A stretch of DNA of 64,000 bases, from positions 610,684 to 674,683 of the forward strand of contig NZ_LMDS01000005.1 in assembly GCF_001425865.1 (NCBI RefSeq), written 5' to 3'. Positions within the stretch are counted from its first letter, which is position 1. The number at the start of each line of letters is the position of its first letter. Under the pieces are notes generated by a model. That model saw only the letters and a list, made by a program, of their open reading frames with translations, made no database searches and had not been told where the DNA came from. The translations under genes were made by a program, and so were the position numbers. The stretch comes from Rhizobacter sp. Root404. Its GTDB lineage: Bacteria; Pseudomonadota; Gammaproteobacteria; Burkholderiales; Burkholderiaceae_C. Of the stretch, positions 16,466 through 27,733 are shown one piece after another.

Positions 16466-17845
16466 ATGAACCAGGAATTCGACGCGATCGTCATCGGTGC
16501 CGGCCAGGCCGGGCCCTCGCTGGCGGCACGCTTCGCGCAGCGCGGCCAGCGCGTGGCATTGATCGAGCGCAAGCACCTCGGCGGCACCTGCGTCAACGAT
16601 GGCTGCATCCCGACCAAGACGCTGGTCGCCAGCGCACGCGCCGCGCATGTGGCGCGCACGGCGGCGCGCTACGGCGTGTCGATCGGCGGCGAGGTTGCGG
16701 TCGACATGCGGGCGGTCAAGGCGCGCAAGGACGCGGTCGTCGCCGAGTCGATCACCGGGCTGACGACCTGGCTAGGCGGCCTGCCGACGCTGCAGGTCAT
16801 CCGCGGCGAAGCGCGTTTCACCGGGCCGAACACGGTGCGTGTCGGTGCCGACGACTTGAGCGCGCCGAAGATCTTCGTCAACACCGGCGGTCGGCCCAGC
16901 GTGCCCGACTGGCCCGGGCTGCGCGATGTGCCGTACTTGACCAACACCTCGATGATGGCCATCGACTTCCTGCCCGATCACCTGGTGATCGTCGGCGGCA
17001 GCTACATCGGGCTCGAGTTCGCGCAGATGTACCGCCGCTTCGGCAGCCGCGTCACGGTGATCGAGGCCGGCCCGCGGCTGATCGGCCGCGAGGACGCCGA
17101 AGTGAGCGCCGCGGTGCGTGCGTTGCTGGAAGGCGAGGGGATCGACGTGCACGTCGGTGCGGCCAACCTGTCGATGGCGCGGCAGGGATCGGGCGTGCGC
17201 GTCGCGTTCGATGCTGCGGCCAGTGCGCAGGCGATCGACGGCAGCCACCTGCTGCTCGCCGTGGGCCGCGTGCCGAACACCGCGGATCTCGGTCTCGCCG
17301 CGGCCGGCATCGCCACCGACGCGCGCGGCTTCATCACCGTCGACGACGAGCTGCGCACCAGCGCGCCGGGCGTCTGGGCGCTCGGCGACGTGAACGGCAA
17401 GGGCGCGTTCACGCACACCTCGTACAACGACCACGAGATCGTCGCGGCCAACCTGCTCGACGGCGGCACGCGTCGCGTCTCGGACCGCATCAGCGCCTAC
17501 GCGCTCTACACCGACCCCCCGCTCGGCCGCATCGGCATGAGCGAAGCAGAGGTGCGCCAGAGCGGCCGTGCGGCGAAGGTGGCGACCTTCCCGATGGCAC
17601 GCGTCGGCCGCGCGCGCGAGCGCGGCGAGACGACCGGCTTCATGAAGGTACTGGTCGACGCGCAGACCGAGCGCATCCTCGGCGCTGCCCTGTTCGGGAT
17701 CGAGGCCGACGAGGTCGTGCAGTTGCTGCTGCTCGCGATGGCCGCCGACCTCCCGTACACCCGGATCACGCAGACGATGTTCATCCACCCCACCGTGAGC
17801 GAGCTGCTCCCCAGCCTGTTCGCAGCGCTCGAACCGCTGACTTGA
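16466..17845 (+). CDS. FAD-dependent disulfide oxidoreductase, MerA/dihydrolipoamide dehydrogenase-like
   Basis: 459-aa class I pyridine-nucleotide disulfide oxidoreductase. FAD motif VIGAGQAGPSLA (about 9-20), redox disulfide Cys42-Cys47 in GGTCVNDGCIPTKTL, NAD(P) motif VIVGGSYIGLEF (about 172-183), second FAD motif WALGDVNG, and C-terminal dimer domain with the catalytic FIHPTVSEL. It lacks an HMA domain and the C-terminal CC pair of mercuric reductase, so it is not a true MerA. Typical annotation is an FAD-containing or soluble-transhydrogenase-like oxidoreductase, and the disulfide substrate is unknown. It is a single gene preceded by CGGGAG, 44 nt after rimO and 44 nt before metC. Confidence 0.88.
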   Translation: MNQEFDAIVIGAGQAGPSLAARFAQRGQRVALIERKHLGGTCVNDGCIPTKTLVASARAAHVARTAARYGVSIGGEVAVDMRAVKARKDAVVAESITGLTTWLGGLPTLQVIRGEARFTGPNTVRVGADDLSAPKIFVNTGGRPSVPDWPGLRDVPYLTNTSMMAIDFLPDHLVIVGGSYIGLEFAQMYRRFGSRVTVIEAGPRLIGREDAEVSAAVRALLEGEGIDVHVGAANLSMARQGSGVRVAFDAAASAQAIDGSHLLLAVGRVPNTADLGLAAAGIATDARGFITVDDELRTSAPGVWALGDVNGKGAFTHTSYNDHEIVAANLLDGGTRRVSDRISAYALYTDPPLGRIGMSEAEVRQSGRAAKVATFPMARVGRARERGETTGFMKVLVDAQTERILGAALFGIEADEVVQLLLLAMAADLPYTRITQTMFIHPTVSELLPSLFAALEPLT

Positions 17846-17889
17846 ATCCGCTCGAATAGACTGACCGCCTGTCCCCTGACGAGAACCCG

Positions 17890-19083
17890 ATGACCGAGCG
17901 CGCCCCCGAACCGTCGATCGAGACGACCCTGATCCACCACCCGTACCAGCCGCCCGCGGGCTTCAGCGCACCGCAGCCCGGCGTGTTCAAGGCCTCGACG
18001 GTGATCTTCTCGAACGTCGCCGCGATGCGCGCGCGCAACTGGAAAGAGAAGGTGGGCTACACCTACGGCCTGCACGGCACGCCGACCACCTTCACGCTCG
18101 AGGAGCGGATCGCGACGCTCGAAGGCGGCGCACACACCGTGCTGGTCCCCAGCGGCCTGGCTGCGATCGCGCTGACCGACGTGGCGCTGCTGCGCGCCGG
18201 CGACGAGGTGCTGATCCCCGACAACGCCTACAACCCGAACAAGGAGCTGGCGCGGCACGAGCTCGCCGGCTGGGGCATCGCGCATCGCTTCTACGACCCG
18301 ATGGACGCGAACGCGCTCGCCGCCAGCGTCACGCCGCAGACGAAGCTGGTCTGGATCGAGCCGCCCGGCTCGGTGACGATGGAATTCCCCGACGTGCCGA
18401 ACCTGGTGCGCGCCGCGCGCTCGAAGGGCGCGCTGGTCGCGCTCGACAACACCTGGGGCGCGGGGCTCGCCTTCAACCCGTTCAAGCTGGAAGGCGGCCT
18501 GGGCGTCGACGTCTCGGCCCACGCGCTGACCAAGTACCCCTCCGGCGGCGGCGACGTGCTGATGGGTTCGGTGACGACCCGCGATCCCGCCCTGCACCTG
18601 AGGCTGAACGCCGCGCATATGCGGATGGGCTGGGGTGTCGGCGCCAACGATGTCGAGGCGCTGCTGCGCGCGCTGCCGAGCCTGCCGCTGCGCTATGCCG
18701 CGGCCGACCGCGCCGGCCGCACGCTCGCGCAGTGGTGGGCGACGCGGCCCGAGGTCGCGCAGGTGCTGCATCCGGCGCTGAGCGGCTCGCCCGGGCACGA
18801 GCACTGGGCGCGGCTGTGCACACAGTCGGCCGGCCTGTTCTCGGTGGTGTTCGACGAGCGCTACACGGCGCGGCAGGTCGATGCCTTCGTCGACGCGCTG
18901 CGGCTGTTCAAGATCGGCTTCTCGTGGGCCGGACCGGTCAGCCTGGTCGTGCCGTACGACCTGTCGATGATGCGCAAGCAGCCGCGCTGGCGCGGCACGC
19001 TGGTCCGCTTCTCGCTCGGCCTGGAGGCGGTCGACGACCTGATCGCCGACTCGAGGCAGGCGCTGGCCGCGCTGGACGGTTGA
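17890..19083 (+). CDS. metC: Cystathionine beta-lyase
   Basis: 397-aa PLP enzyme of the Cys/Met-metabolism family, converting cystathionine to homocysteine, ammonia and pyruvate in methionine biosynthesis. PLP lysine is Lys215 in HALTKYPSGGGD. The N-terminal TLIHHPYQPPAGF and GLHGTPT motifs and SGLAAIALT fit the proteobacterial MetC branch. It is cytoplasmic, and tetrameric in the family. TAGACT at 17857-17862 could be a -10 element 22 nt before the start. Convergent with the P450 gene, whose stop is 3 nt away, with no terminator between them. Confidence 0.92.
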   Translation: MTERAPEPSIETTLIHHPYQPPAGFSAPQPGVFKASTVIFSNVAAMRARNWKEKVGYTYGLHGTPTTFTLEERIATLEGGAHTVLVPSGLAAIALTDVALLRAGDEVLIPDNAYNPNKELARHELAGWGIAHRFYDPMDANALAASVTPQTKLVWIEPPGSVTMEFPDVPNLVRAARSKGALVALDNTWGAGLAFNPFKLEGGLGVDVSAHALTKYPSGGGDVLMGSVTTRDPALHLRLNAAHMRMGWGVGANDVEALLRALPSLPLRYAAADRAGRTLAQWWATRPEVAQVLHPALSGSPGHEHWARLCTQSAGLFSVVFDERYTARQVDAFVDALRLFKIGFSWAGPVSLVVPYDLSMMRKQPRWRGTLVRFSLGLEAVDDLIADSRQALAALDG

Positions 19084-19086
19084 AGC

Positions 19087-20541
19087 TCAGTCGGTGCGGG
19101 CGCGCAGCCGCATCCGCAGGCCGACCGGCATCATCGTGAACGACAGGAGTTCCTCGGCCTCGCCGCCGTCGGGCGTCGTCACGGCGTCGATGTCGAAGTG
19201 GTTCAGCAGCATCGCCATCGCCATCTTGATCTCGAGCAGCGCAAGGTAGCGGCCGGGGCAGACGCGCGGGCCGGCGCCGAACGGCATCGATACGCGCTTG
19301 GCCGAACTGGCCGAACCGGCGCCGCCTTCCGGCAGCCAGCGTTCGGGCCTGAATGCCAGCGGGTCGGGGAAGTGGCGCTCGCTCAGGCTGTCGCCGCGCA
19401 TCACGCACCAGACGCTGGTGCCCTTGGGGATGCGGATGCCGGCGATCGCGGTGTCGCGCAGCGCCTCGATCACCTGGAACGGGCCGACCGGCTTCAGCCG
19501 CATCGTCTCGTGCGCGCAGGCTTCGAGGTAATCGAGCGCGGCCAGGTGGTCGGGCGTGAACGCGGCGGCGTCGAGCCCCAGATCACGCACCTCGCGCTGG
19601 GCGCGCTGCAGCGTCTCGGGATGGCGGTGCAGCAGGTAGATCAGCCAGGCGAGCGTGTTGGCGGTGGTGTCCTCGCCGGCGAGCAGCATCGTCAGCACGT
19701 TGCCGGCGACCTCGCGGTCGCTGATCGTCTCGGCGCCATCGCGCGCGCCGGCGTCGGCCGCGACGATCATCGCTTCCAGCAGGTTCGGCGGCAGCGCGCG
19801 CCGCGCTGCATCGGCCGCCAGCCGCTCCCGTGCCTGCGCGATGAAGCCGGCGATCGCCTGGTTGACCGCGGCCATGCTGCGCTCGAGTTCGCGGTCGGCC
19901 GCGCGCCGGAACCAGCGCCACCACGGCACGAGCGCGAACACGCGCTTGAACAGCGCCGGGAAGATCTTGTCGAGGTGGCGCTGGATGACCTCGTCGTCCG
20001 ACTCCAGCGTGTTGACGTCGGCGCCGAACGCGAGGCCGGCGATCGCGTCGACCGTGAAGCGCATCAGTTCGGGCTGCAGCTCGATCGCCGCGCCCCCGGC
20101 CGCCGCGCGCGTCCAGCGCTGGCGCAGCCGCTGAGTGACCTTCAGCAACGAGGGGAAGTAGGCCCGCACGTGGGTCGGGTCGAAGCCGGCCATCACCATG
20201 CGGCGCTGGCGCTTCCAGGTGTCGCCGTTGGCCGAGAACACGCCGGGCGTCATGCCCATCTCGAGCCCGATGGTCTCGAGGTGCTTGGTGCGGCGGAAGC
20301 CGTCCGGCCGATCGCGCAGCGCCGCGCTCAGCGCTTCATGGTCGGCGATGCCCAGCAGCGTGCGCGGGCCGAGCTTGAAGCGGAAGAACGGCCCGTACTC
20401 GCGGCTCCAGGCCTCGACGTTCTGGTGCAGGCGCGCGCGTTCGATCTGGAACGCGTTGCCGACGATCGGCCAGCCGCGCGGGCCGGGCAGGTCGGCGATC
20501 TCGCGCAACGGGGCGACGGCGGCGGCGGCGGAATCAGTCAC
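19087..20541 (-). CDS. Cytochrome P450
   Basis: 484-aa soluble P450 mono-oxygenase. I-helix oxygen-binding AGEDTT, K-helix ETMR (ExxR), PERW motif, and haem-binding FGAGPRVCPGR with the thiolate ligand Cys428. The N-terminal PGPRGWPIVGN hinge is present but no membrane anchor precedes it, as usual for bacterial enzymes. It resembles CYP4/CYP102-like fatty-acid or terpenoid hydroxylases by general layout, but the substrate cannot be named. No ferredoxin or reductase gene adjoins it. Its start overlaps the end of smpB by 8 nt, so it is probably co-transcribed with smpB, an unusual partner. Confidence 0.93.
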   Translation of the reverse strand: MTDSAAAAVAPLREIADLPGPRGWPIVGNAFQIERARLHQNVEAWSREYGPFFRFKLGPRTLLGIADHEALSAALRDRPDGFRRTKHLETIGLEMGMTPGVFSANGDTWKRQRRMVMAGFDPTHVRAYFPSLLKVTQRLRQRWTRAAAGGAAIELQPELMRFTVDAIAGLAFGADVNTLESDDEVIQRHLDKIFPALFKRVFALVPWWRWFRRAADRELERSMAAVNQAIAGFIAQARERLAADAARRALPPNLLEAMIVAADAGARDGAETISDREVAGNVLTMLLAGEDTTANTLAWLIYLLHRHPETLQRAQREVRDLGLDAAAFTPDHLAALDYLEACAHETMRLKPVGPFQVIEALRDTAIAGIRIPKGTSVWCVMRGDSLSERHFPDPLAFRPERWLPEGGAGSASSAKRVSMPFGAGPRVCPGRYLALLEIKMAMAMLLNHFDIDAVTTPDGGEAEELLSFTMMPVGLRMRLRARTD

Positions 20542-21007
20542 GGCTGGGTTTGGACGACACCTTGTGGCGCATCAGGCGGCCCTTCTCGCGCTCCCAGTCC
20601 TTCTTCTTCTCGGTGTTGCGCTTGTCGTGCTCGGCCTTGCCCTTGGCGAGCGCGATCTCGGCCTTCACGTGGCTGCCCTTGAAATGCAGGTTCAGCGGCA
20701 CCAGCGTGAAGCCCTTCTGCTCGACCTTGCCGATCAGCCGCTTGATCTCCTCCTTGCGCATCAACAGCTTCTTGGTGCGGTCGGCCTCCGGGCTGATGTG
20801 GGTGGAGGCGCTGCGCAGCGCGTTGATCCGGCAGCCGATCAGGTAGAGCTCGCCGTCTCGGATCACCACGTAGCCGTCAGTCAGCTGCACCTGGCCGGCG
20901 CGGATCGCCTTGATCTCCCAGCCTTGCAGCACCATCCCGGCCTCGTGCCGTTCCTCGAGGTGGTAATCGAAATGGGCGCGGCGGTTTTCGGCGATGGACA
21001 TGGGCAC
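20534..21007 (-). CDS. smpB: SsrA-binding protein SmpB
   Basis: 157-aa tmRNA-binding protein of the trans-translation ribosome-rescue system. Landmarks: IAENRRAHFDY, GWEIKAIRAGQVQL, and the basic C-terminal tail (KKDWEREKGRLMRHK) that enters the mRNA channel. A second in-frame ATG at 21001 (MSIAEN) is an equally good start. It is divergent from ratA across a short symmetrical promoter region; the same smpB/ratA pairing is common in proteobacteria. The 3' end overlaps the P450 gene. The ssrA RNA gene is not in the window. Confidence 0.96.
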   Translation of the reverse strand: MPMSIAENRRAHFDYHLEERHEAGMVLQGWEIKAIRAGQVQLTDGYVVIRDGELYLIGCRINALRSASTHISPEADRTKKLLMRKEEIKRLIGKVEQKGFTLVPLNLHFKGSHVKAEIALAKGKAEHDKRNTEKKKDWEREKGRLMRHKVSSKPSRD

Positions 21008-21030
21008 TCAGGTGGGGCCGGATGTGCCCA

Positions 21031-21050
21031 ATACAATTTCGCCATTGTAT
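21031..21050. promoter_or_regulatory. Symmetrical divergent -10 region between smpB and ratA
   Basis: ATACAAT (21031-21037) and ATTGTAT (21044-21050) form a perfect 7-bp inverted repeat with a 6-nt spacer. Each arm reads TACAAT, a good -10 hexamer, on its own strand: plus strand toward ratA, minus strand toward smpB. The ratA ATG (21049) lies inside the right arm, so a transcript from the plus-strand element would be nearly leaderless. The smpB transcript would have a leader of about 30 nt. Confidence 0.5.
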
Positions 21051-21504
21051 GAAGCATGTGAAGAAGTCAGTCCTGCTCTGGTACTCGCCGCGCGAGATGT
21101 ACGCGCTCGTCACCGCGGTGGCCGACTACCCGAAGTTCCTGCCCTGGTGCGAGAAGGCGGAAGTGCTGGAGACCCATGCCGACGGCGTGACCGCGCGGCT
21201 GCACCTGTCCTACCTCGGCGTGCGCCAGGCCTTCACGACCCGCAACGTGCAGGCCGCCGACGAGCGCGTGACGCTGAAGCTGGTCGACGGCCCGTTCTCG
21301 CTGCTCGACGGCACCTGGCGCTTCGTGCCGGTGCCGAGCAACGGCGGGGCGACCGCCAAGGCCTGCAAGATCGAGTTCGAGTTGCGCTACAGCTTCGCCA
21401 ACGCCGCGCTCGACGCGCTGATCAGCCCGGTGTTCGACCGCATCGCCAACACCTTCGTCGATTCGTTCGTCAAGCGGGCGGAGCAGGTCTATGGCGAGCG
21501 CTGA
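21049..21504 (+). CDS. ratA: RatA-type START-domain protein (coenzyme Q-binding family)
   Basis: 151-aa protein of the polyketide-cyclase/START family (COQ10-like). The E. coli homologue RatA was described as a toxin blocking 70S ribosome association; family members also bind ubiquinone. Features: SVLLWYSPREMYALV at the N terminus, then YPKFLPWCE and FSLLDGTWRF. ATG 21049 (MKHVKKS) matches homologues; an upstream ATG at 21022 precedes the apparent -10 and is less likely. The 3' end overlaps rnfH by 14 nt, the conserved ratA-ratB order. Confidence 0.92.
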   Translation: MKHVKKSVLLWYSPREMYALVTAVADYPKFLPWCEKAEVLETHADGVTARLHLSYLGVRQAFTTRNVQAADERVTLKLVDGPFSLLDGTWRFVPVPSNGGATAKACKIEFELRYSFANAALDALISPVFDRIANTFVDSFVKRAEQVYGER

Positions 21505-21808
21505 GGCCGCCGCGCCGGGCCTGAGCATCAGCGTGGCCTACAGCCCGCGCGCGGGCGAGGTCGACCAGGTCGAACTGCGGCTCCCGGCAGGCGCCACGGT
21601 GGCCGATGCCGTCCAGGCCAGCGGTCTGCAGGCGCGCCACCCGCAGGCCGCGCTGGAGGCGCTGCCGGTCGGCATCTGGGGCGCGTTCTGTACGCGCGAC
21701 GCAGTGCTGCGGGACCGCGACCGGGTCGAGCTGTACCGGCCGCTTCGGGTCGATCCGAAGGAGGCGCGGCGGCGGCGCCAGCGCGCGCAGGTCACGCCGC
21801 GGCGCTGA
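21491..21808 (+). CDS. rnfH: RnfH/RatB family protein (ubiquitin-like fold)
   Basis: 105-aa UPF0125 protein with a beta-grasp fold (ISVAYSPRAGEVDQVELRLP, then DRVELYRPLRVDPKEARRRR at the C-terminal end). It is conserved immediately behind ratA in many proteobacteria, and its molecular role is not established. The start ATG lies 14 nt inside ratA, implying translational coupling. It is convergent with the DUF4124 gene, which ends 10 nt away. Confidence 0.92.
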   Translation: MASAEAAAPGLSISVAYSPRAGEVDQVELRLPAGATVADAVQASGLQARHPQAALEALPVGIWGAFCTRDAVLRDRDRVELYRPLRVDPKEARRRRQRAQVTPRR

Positions 21809-21818
21809 GCGCGGCGTC

Positions 21819-22340
21819 CTACTTGCAGTCGCTCGCGACCGCGGACTGGGCGCGCTTGGTTTCCGCGGCGCGGGCGGCGTCGTCGAGGACGATGCGCTCG
21901 CCCTTCTCGTTCACGCGCGCCATGCGGATGCCGCTGTCAAGCGTGCGGAGTGCCTCCTTCGCGCGGCCGCAGTTCTCGGCGCGCGCGGCGGCGATGCGGT
22001 CTTCCTCGGCCTTCTTCTTGTCCGCGATCTCCTGCTCGGCCTTCTTGCGGCGGGCTTCGAGCTCCGGGTCGGAGGCGCGGGCGGCGGGCGGCAGGGCGGC
22101 CGATGCCGCGGAGGCGGGTGCGGGCGCCGCCATCGGCGCACGCGGGGCGGCGGCCGTGCTGCCGCCGCGTGGGCGCTGCAGGATGTCGCTCTCGGGCGTG
22201 CCCGGTGGCGGGGGCAGGTCGCTGTACTGGGTGTGACCTGCCTTGTCGCGCCACTTCCACTGCGCCGACGCGGGGCCGGCGAGGGTCAGGCCGAGCAGCG
22301 CAGCGAGCAGGACGATGTTCCAACGAGCCATGGCGTTCAT
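21819..22340 (-). CDS. DUF4124-domain periplasmic protein
   Basis: 173-aa exported protein. It has a signal peptide (about 1-26, ending GPASAQ) and an N-terminal DUF4124 domain (WKWRDKAGHTQYSD, about 27-45). An Ala/Pro-rich linker is followed by a charged coiled-coil segment (about 95-125, repeats of KKAEEDR) and a short cysteine-containing tail (ENCGRA, SDCK). Function unknown; the family is common in beta- and gammaproteobacteria. ATG 22340 gives a normal signal peptide, whereas the longer frame (to 22406) does not. It is divergent from guaB. Confidence 0.85.
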   Translation of the reverse strand: MNAMARWNIVLLAALLGLTLAGPASAQWKWRDKAGHTQYSDLPPPPGTPESDILQRPRGGSTAAAPRAPMAAPAPASAASAALPPAARASDPELEARRKKAEQEIADKKKAEEDRIAAARAENCGRAKEALRTLDSGIRMARVNEKGERIVLDDAARAAETKRAQSAVASDCK

Positions 22341-22412
22341 TCGTGAACTGTAATGAGCGCGAGTGTATGCGGCGGCCCGCCGACCGACCAAGCCGCGGGT
22401 TGCCAAGCGTGG

Positions 22413-22442
22413 CTTAGTGCGCGCATCGGCTGTCCGTATAAT
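22413..22442 (+). promoter_or_regulatory. guaB promoter
   Basis: A perfect TATAAT -10 hexamer lies at 22437-22442, 26 nt before the guaB ATG. With 18-nt spacing the -35 position holds CTTAGT (22413-22418), a weak match. TCAGGAGC just before ATG is the ribosome-binding site. No PurR-like palindrome is evident. Confidence 0.6.
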
Positions 22443-22468
22443 TCGCTTTTGCGTCAGGAGCTTTTCCC

Positions 22469-23941
<1,473 letters not shown>

Positions 23942-23950
23942 GGGCTGCGC

Positions 23951-25195
23951 ATGAAGCAAGCCCGCGCGGGCCGCCAGGCGGCCATGCCCTTCATCATGGC
24001 GACCGTGCTGATCGACATGATCGCGGTCGGCCTGATCATCCCGGTGCTGCCGCCGCTGGTCGGCACGTTCACGACCTCGCAGGCCGAGCAGGCGTTCTGG
24101 TACGGCGCCGTGACGATCGCGTTCGGCATCGCCAACTTCTTCGCGTCGCCGATCCTCGGGCGCCTGTCGGACCGGTACGGCCGGCGGCCGGTGCTGCTGA
24201 TCGGCTTCAGCGGCTTCGCGCTGAGCTTCTTCATCACCGGCCTGGCGACCGCGCTTTGGATGCTGCTGGTGGTGCGCCTGTTCAGCGGCGCGATGCAGGC
24301 GAACATCGCCGTGGCCAATGCCTACGTGGCCGACATCACCGCGCCGGAGCAGCGCGCCCAGGCCTTCGGCAAGCTCGGGGCGATGCTCGGCATGGGCTTC
24401 ATCCTCGGGCCGGTGCTCGGCGGCATCCTGGGGGGCATCAACCTGCACCTGCCGTTCTTCGTCGCCGGTGGTCTGGCCTGCCTCAACTGGCTGTACGGCT
24501 ACTTCGTGCTGCCGGAATCGCTGCCGGTCGAGCGGCGCCAGCCATTCGTGCTGCGCGAGGCCAACCCGATCACGTCGCTGCGCGGTTTGCGTGAACTGAA
24601 GGGCGTGGGCTCGCTAGTGTTCGTGATCGCGCTCAGCGGCCTGGTGCAGTTCATGACCCACACCTCCTGGGTGCTTTACACCACCTTCAAGTTCGGCTGG
24701 GGGCCGACGCAGAACGGCTGGTCGCTGTTCGCGATCGGCCTGACGTCGGTGCTGGTGCAGGGCGTGCTGCTCGGCCGGCTGCTCAAGCGCTTCTCGCCGC
24801 AGCGCCTGGCGATCATGGGGCTCGTGTCGTCGATCGTCTTCTACCTCGCGTGCGGGGCCGCCACGGAAGGCTGGATGCTGATCGCGGCGATCCTGGTCAA
24901 CGTGCTCGGCTTCGCGTCCACCGCGGCGATGCAGAGCATCATCTCCAACGCCGCCGACCCGCAGACGCAGGGCCGCACCGCCGGCGCCGTGGCATCGCTG
25001 AACAGCATGATGGCGGTGATCGCGCCGGCCATCGGTGCACCGCTGCTGGCGACGGTCTCGCACCTGCCGCGGGGCGACTGGAAGATCGGCGCGCCGTTCT
25101 ACTTCTGCGCCGCACTGCAGGCGGCGTCGATGCTGATCGCGCTGCGTCACTTCCGCGGCGAGCGCCGCAAGCGGCAGGCGCTCGCCGCCGCGTGA
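23951..25195 (+). CDS. MFS efflux transporter, TCR/Tet-type
   Basis: 414-aa major-facilitator drug:H+ antiporter-like protein with 12 predicted membrane helices. Motif A between helices 2 and 3 is GRLSDRYGRRPVLL, and motif C-like LGPVLGGILGG is in helix 5, typical of the TetA-like TCR branch. Such members are often annotated as tetracycline-resistance proteins but most chromosomal ones have unknown substrates. It starts 9 nt after guaB and ends 31 nt before guaA, so it is probably part of a guaB-mfs-guaA transcript. A purine or purine-analogue substrate is a guess from position. Confidence 0.9.
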   Translation: MKQARAGRQAAMPFIMATVLIDMIAVGLIIPVLPPLVGTFTTSQAEQAFWYGAVTIAFGIANFFASPILGRLSDRYGRRPVLLIGFSGFALSFFITGLATALWMLLVVRLFSGAMQANIAVANAYVADITAPEQRAQAFGKLGAMLGMGFILGPVLGGILGGINLHLPFFVAGGLACLNWLYGYFVLPESLPVERRQPFVLREANPITSLRGLRELKGVGSLVFVIALSGLVQFMTHTSWVLYTTFKFGWGPTQNGWSLFAIGLTSVLVQGVLLGRLLKRFSPQRLAIMGLVSSIVFYLACGAATEGWMLIAAILVNVLGFASTAAMQSIISNAADPQTQGRTAGAVASLNSMMAVIAPAIGAPLLATVSHLPRGDWKIGAPFYFCAALQAASMLIALRHFRGERRKRQALAAA

Positions 25196-25226
25196 TCCCT
25201 GAGTCGAAACCTCACACCACCACCTC

Positions 25227-26825
<1,599 letters not shown>

Positions 26826-26828
26826 CGC

Positions 26829-27152
26829 ATGCGGATGATCTTCGGAGTCTTGTCGCTGCTGATCGTGCTGGCGATCGTCGGCACGGTCGGCAAGAAGCAG
26901 CTGCAGGCCATCAGCAGCAGCGGCGTCTCGACGCGCATCAACCAGGCCGCCGGCACGGCCGGAGTCACGGGCACGGGTGACCGCGACGGCGCGACGCTGG
27001 CCATCCCCGGCGGCATGCCCGGCGGCGTGGCCGCCGACACGACCGGCCTGACCGTGCCGCAGCAGGCGCAGAACATCCAGCAGCAGTTCAAGCAGAGCGC
27101 CGAACGGGCACTGCAGCAGGGCGCCGACCGCGGCGCGCGCGCCGCGCCCTGA
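26829..27152 (+). CDS. Small single-span membrane protein
   Basis: 107-aa protein of unknown function. One N-terminal hydrophobic segment (about 2-20, MIFGVLSLLIVLAIVGTVG) is followed by a basic KKQ and then a polar, Gly/Gln/Ala-rich periplasmic or cytoplasmic tail (VPQQAQNIQQQFKQS). No catalytic motif. It lies between guaA (3 nt) and tadA (2 nt), so it is surely co-transcribed and probably translated. Similar small proteins occur between guaA and tadA in related bacteria, to my recollection. Confidence 0.75.
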   Translation: MRMIFGVLSLLIVLAIVGTVGKKQLQAISSSGVSTRINQAAGTAGVTGTGDRDGATLAIPGGMPGGVAADTTGLTVPQQAQNIQQQFKQSAERALQQGADRGARAAP

Positions 27153-27154
27153 TC

Positions 27155-27733
27155 GTGACGGAGCCGAATCCCGCCGCCGACGAGCACGCGATGCGCATCG
27201 CGCTCGACCAGGCCCACAACGCATGGCTGGTCGGCGAGGTGCCGGTCGGCGCGGTGATCATGCGCGCGGGGCAGGTGATCGCCACCGGCTACAACCGACC
27301 CATCACCGAGCACGATCCGACCGCGCATGCCGAGATCGTCGCGCTGCGCCACGCCGCGCAGCTGGTCTCGAACTACCGCCTGCCCGAGTGCGAGCTGTAC
27401 GTGACGCTCGAGCCCTGTGCGATGTGCGCGATGGCGCTGATGCACGCCCGCTTCAAGCGCGTGGTCTTCGGGGCGCGCGACCCGAAGACCGGCGCGGCCG
27501 GCTCGGTCGTCGATCTGTTCGCGCAGCCGCAGCTCAACCATCACACGGCGGTCGAAGGCGGCGTGCTGGCCGACGAATGCGGCGCCGTGCTGCGCGACTT
27601 CTTCGCGGAGCGCCGCGAGCAGTACCGGCAGCGCCGTGCCAACCCGCTCGACGCGCCGCTGCCGGCCGCCGAAGCGCCCGATATCCCGGCCGGCGAGGCC
27701 ACCGAACTCGCCAGCGAGCCGCCTTCGCCGTGA
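27155..27733 (+). CDS. tadA: tRNA adenosine(34) deaminase TadA
   Basis: 192-aa zinc deaminase making inosine at the wobble position of tRNA-Arg(ACG). Zinc and proton-transfer motifs: HAE at 58-60 and PCAMC with Cys88 and Cys91; GARDPKTGAAGS and LNHHTAV are typical of TadA. The C-terminal 35 residues are a Pro/Ala/Glu-rich extension beyond the E. coli enzyme. The start is GTG 27155, only 2 nt after the previous stop. The 3' end overlaps ldcA by 4 nt (GTGA). Confidence 0.95.
   Translation: MTEPNPAADEHAMRIALDQAHNAWLVGEVPVGAVIMRAGQVIATGYNRPITEHDPTAHAEIVALRHAAQLVSNYRLPECELYVTLEPCAMCAMALMHARFKRVVFGARDPKTGAAGSVVDLFAQPQLNHHTAVEGGVLADECGAVLRDFFAERREQYRQRRANPLDAPLPAAEAPDIPAGEATELASEPPSP

Noticed and set aside
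16466..17845. Mercuric reductase MerA
   Set aside because: Redox disulfide is present but the N-terminal HMA domain, the C-terminal Cys pair and any mer genes are missing.
23951..25195. Acquired tetracycline-resistance gene
   Set aside because: Motifs fit the TCR/Tet branch, but base composition and placement inside the gua transcript look native; no mobile element is near.
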